Position numbers and translations under genes: made by a program. 23,278 bases of DNA from a virus, in the IMG/VR virus record IMGVR_UViG_3300009001_003397, positions 1-23,278 of that record. One strand, 5' to 3'. The first letter of the stretch is position 1, and the number at the start of each line of letters is the position of its first letter. Under the pieces are notes generated by a model. The model was not told the DNA's origin and searched no databases. It was given only the letters and a program-made list of their open reading frames with translations. Of this stretch, positions 22,900 to 23,278 are shown in pieces.

Positions 22900-23278
22900 T
22901 TCTTCCAAGTAAATGCTCCGAAGAACATTTCGTCCTCTGACATCTGTCCCCACGGTACTTCTCTGCTTGGGTCAGGATTCATAGGATTGTTAGCTGAATT
23001 ATCAAACCAACCTTCTACGTGTAATCTTGTACCTTGTGGTAAAAACTTAGGTTCACGCCAAGTATAAGAAAGTTGCCAAGCATATTCATAACGTGGAATG
23101 TCGATAAGTTCTTCTACTTCACCGTTTGGATAGTATGCTGTTGCTCGCATTGCTTTACCTCGGAAGTGCATATGAGGTAAAAATGTATGCAACATTACAT
23201 CATTCTTTAGTACAACATCAGCTTCTTGTTTGAAGTTAGGATCGTATGGCGGAATAGGTGTCCACGTGTTAGGGAATA
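22893..23278 (-). CDS. C-terminal part of a copper type II monooxygenase-like (PHM/DBM C-domain) protein, cut by window edge
   Basis: The frame is open to the right edge, so the visible 127 residues are the C-terminal part of a longer protein. The in-frame ATG at 23195 is unlikely to be the start: the 27 codons before it (ending ...D-V-V-L-K-N-D-V) continue the domain. Recognisable are P-H-M-H-F-R-G-K, matching the H-x-H copper pair of the C-terminal domain of peptidylglycine and dopamine beta monooxygenases, and S-E-D-E-M-F-F-G near the end, matching the family's x-x-x-E-M-C stretch that gives the methionine copper ligand. The cysteine after that Met is Phe here. Also seen: D-N-S-A-N-N-P-M-N-P-D-P and W-Q-L-S-Y, typical of bacterial redoxin/cytochrome-linked versions. 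N-terminal domains lie outside the window. Its stop overlaps the zinc-ribbon stop by 6 bases. Whether it is active cannot be told. Confidence 0.75.
   Translation of the reverse strand, partial: FPNTWTPIPPYDPNFKQEADVVLKNDVMLHTFLPHMHFRGKAMRATAYYPNGEVEELIDIPRYEYAWQLSYTWREPKFLPQGTRLHVEGWFDNSANNPMNPDPSREVPWGQMSEDEMFFGAFTWKNL

Noticed and set aside
22893-23278. Copper-domain gene as flanking host chromosome at a prophage edge
   Set aside because: Its stop codon overlaps the zinc-ribbon phage gene by 6 bases, no attachment site or integrase is visible, and base composition does not change noticeably. An assembly chimera cannot be fully ruled out.

Overview
The window reads as an internal piece of an AT-rich, tightly packed genome of a T4-like marine myovirus. 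The virion gene types recall those of cyanophages and SAR11 phages. Evidence for a phage: nearly all coding is on the minus strand with gaps of 0-60 bases or short overlaps; there are very long, repetitive, non-enzymatic fibre proteins; a T4-type late promoter core (ATAAATA, usually CGATAAATAC) precedes several genes; and no ribosomal, tRNA or housekeeping operons are present. The host cannot be fixed from the sequence.

Layout in the direction of minus-strand transcription (right to left). At the right edge is the 3' part of a gene whose product resembles the C-terminal copper domain of type II ascorbate-dependent monooxygenases. It converges with, and overlaps by 6 bases, a plus-strand zinc-ribbon gene; a GC-rich inverted repeat with a minus-strand T-tract lies in that junction. 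From a 61-base divergent spacer the leftward late block begins: an IscA-like Fe-S carrier, a 3,041-residue fibre/baseplate protein, a 49-residue gene stop-start coupled on both sides, and a 476-residue fibre protein. A second late promoter leads a 1,060-residue repeat-rich fibre protein, a subtilisin-family protease with an I9-like pro-region and no signal peptide, and a 235-residue fibre protein. A third leads a 1,475-residue YHYH-domain plus Ig-like-domain protein. A fourth leads a 216-residue tail protein, followed by a small helical protein and a 185-residue fragment-like relative of bacterial DNA polymerase III alpha that stops just before the catalytic aspartates.

How the genes fit together. 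At least six proteins look like peripheral tail or baseplate parts. Three share a ~35-residue N-terminal motif of the form I-x-I/V-G...N-D-G-T-G-D...R...K-I-N-x-N-F-x-E-L, probably an attachment peptide. Two share a seven-copy G-S-V-F-A-D-D-S-T repeat. The protease sits in the middle of this cluster and may be a virion component or processing enzyme. The Fe-S carrier sits under a late promoter at the head of the fibre operon. The copper-domain gene is the most unusual cargo. All names come from motifs read by eye; no database search was possible.
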